This document shows, in pieces, positions 52,943 to 53,041 of a stretch of 53,041 nucleotides of DNA (the first letter of the stretch is position 1; every line of letters begins with the position of its first letter). Position numbers and translations under genes: made by a program. Origin of the DNA: Aureispira sp. CCB-QB1 (GTDB taxonomy: Bacteria; Bacteroidota; Bacteroidia; Chitinophagales; Saprospiraceae). The DNA lies in NCBI GenBank assembly GCA_945870185.1, contig CAMBRK010000024.1:1-53041 (forward strand). The letters are read 5' to 3'. Below the pieces are notes generated by a model. The model saw nothing but the letters and a program-made list of their open reading frames with translations. It had not been told where the DNA came from and made no database searches.

Positions 52943-53041
52943 TTTCTAAAAAATGATCAAAGATAATAAGAATTTGATTATGAATAATACCGAAGTCATT
53001 AATTGGCTTCGTCCATTTTGCTTGAATTTGGTCAATAGCCA
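52935..53041 (-). CDS. 3' end of an unidentified gene at the window edge
   Basis: The frame enters at the window edge and reads AIDQIQAKWTKPINDFG, then a hydrophobic IIHNQILIIFDHFLENA before TAA at 52935. It overlaps the following kinase start by eight bases. The ending looks like a genuine protein, but too little is present to name it. Confidence 0.6.
   Translation of the reverse strand, partial: AIDQIQAKWTKPINDFGIIHNQILIIFDHFLENA

Noticed and set aside
52958-52965. Minus-strand TATCTTTG box 15 bases before the 302-residue kinase ATG
   Set aside because: It lies inside the coding end of the preceding gene, whose stop overlaps the kinase start. Operon read-through is simpler, though an internal promoter cannot be excluded.
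1-53041. CRISPR arrays, tRNA or rRNA genes, prophage, toxin-antitoxin or restriction systems
   Set aside because: I looked through the intergenic regions and gene products on both strands and saw no spaced repeats, cloverleaf arms, integrases, transposases, nucleases or methyltransferases.

Overview
The window is a low-GC stretch of a Bacteroidota chromosome, most likely a Saprospiria- or Chitinophagia-type organism. This rests on type IX secretion signatures (a T9SS type B tail, a PorP/SprF partner, an orphan T9SS-like tail), a two-component regulator with a beta-propeller sensor and AraC output typical of the phylum, many lipoproteins, and repeated Bacteroidota -7 promoter boxes (TAnnTTTG), two of them with a TTTG -33 box at exactly 19 bp. 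I see no rRNA, tRNA, CRISPR array, phage or intact insertion sequence. The placement is inferred from gene content; no marker gene comparison was possible.

Layout. 1-9.9 kb: small housekeeping and envelope genes on the plus strand (NudK-like Nudix hydrolase, alkyltransferase-like protein, DUF2147 protein, zinc metallopeptidase, cyclophilin lipoprotein, a 1227-residue cytochrome c/PA14/propeller/DUF1080 fusion, a membrane protein interrupted by an amber codon, a Bcp-type peroxiredoxin), with a TrpF-like protein on the minus strand. 9.9-29.6 kb: core metabolism and translation (methylmalonyl-CoA mutase, ABC-F ATPase, ThrRS, ArgRS, GlnRS, SmpB, TesB thioesterase operon, vanadium-haloperoxidase/PAP2 lipoprotein, HEAT-cyclophilin lipoprotein, RND/MMPL exporter, GT9 glycosyltransferase). 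29.9-34.2 kb: a T9SS-exported cohesin/SprB-repeat surface protein with its PorP/SprF partner and a clear terminator. 34.2-37.7 kb: a probable kynurenine-pathway group (ACMSD-like amidohydrolase, kynureninase) followed by a dipeptide-epimerase-like enzyme.

37.7-53.0 kb: almost entirely minus-strand signalling. A membrane histidine kinase lies upstream of a response regulator fused to a class III nucleotide cyclase and a YitT protein. Next come a permuted papain-fold protein, a gene-poor gap with a coding relic, and a propeller lipoprotein. Last is a compact operon of histidine kinase, FIST sensor, histidine kinase, propeller histidine kinase and REC-AraC regulator. The last two are one hybrid two-component gene split by an in-frame TAA.

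The most interesting signals are: (i) three 10-bp direct repeats with an exact 20-bp period just upstream of a -7 box, between the AraC regulator and the propeller lipoprotein, which look like the regulator's own operator array; (ii) short palindromic DNA inserted in frame into two propeller blades of the sensor kinase, and another shared in-frame insert in three paralogous kinases; (iii) two single in-frame stops in otherwise intact genes. No clearly new defence or mobile system was found.
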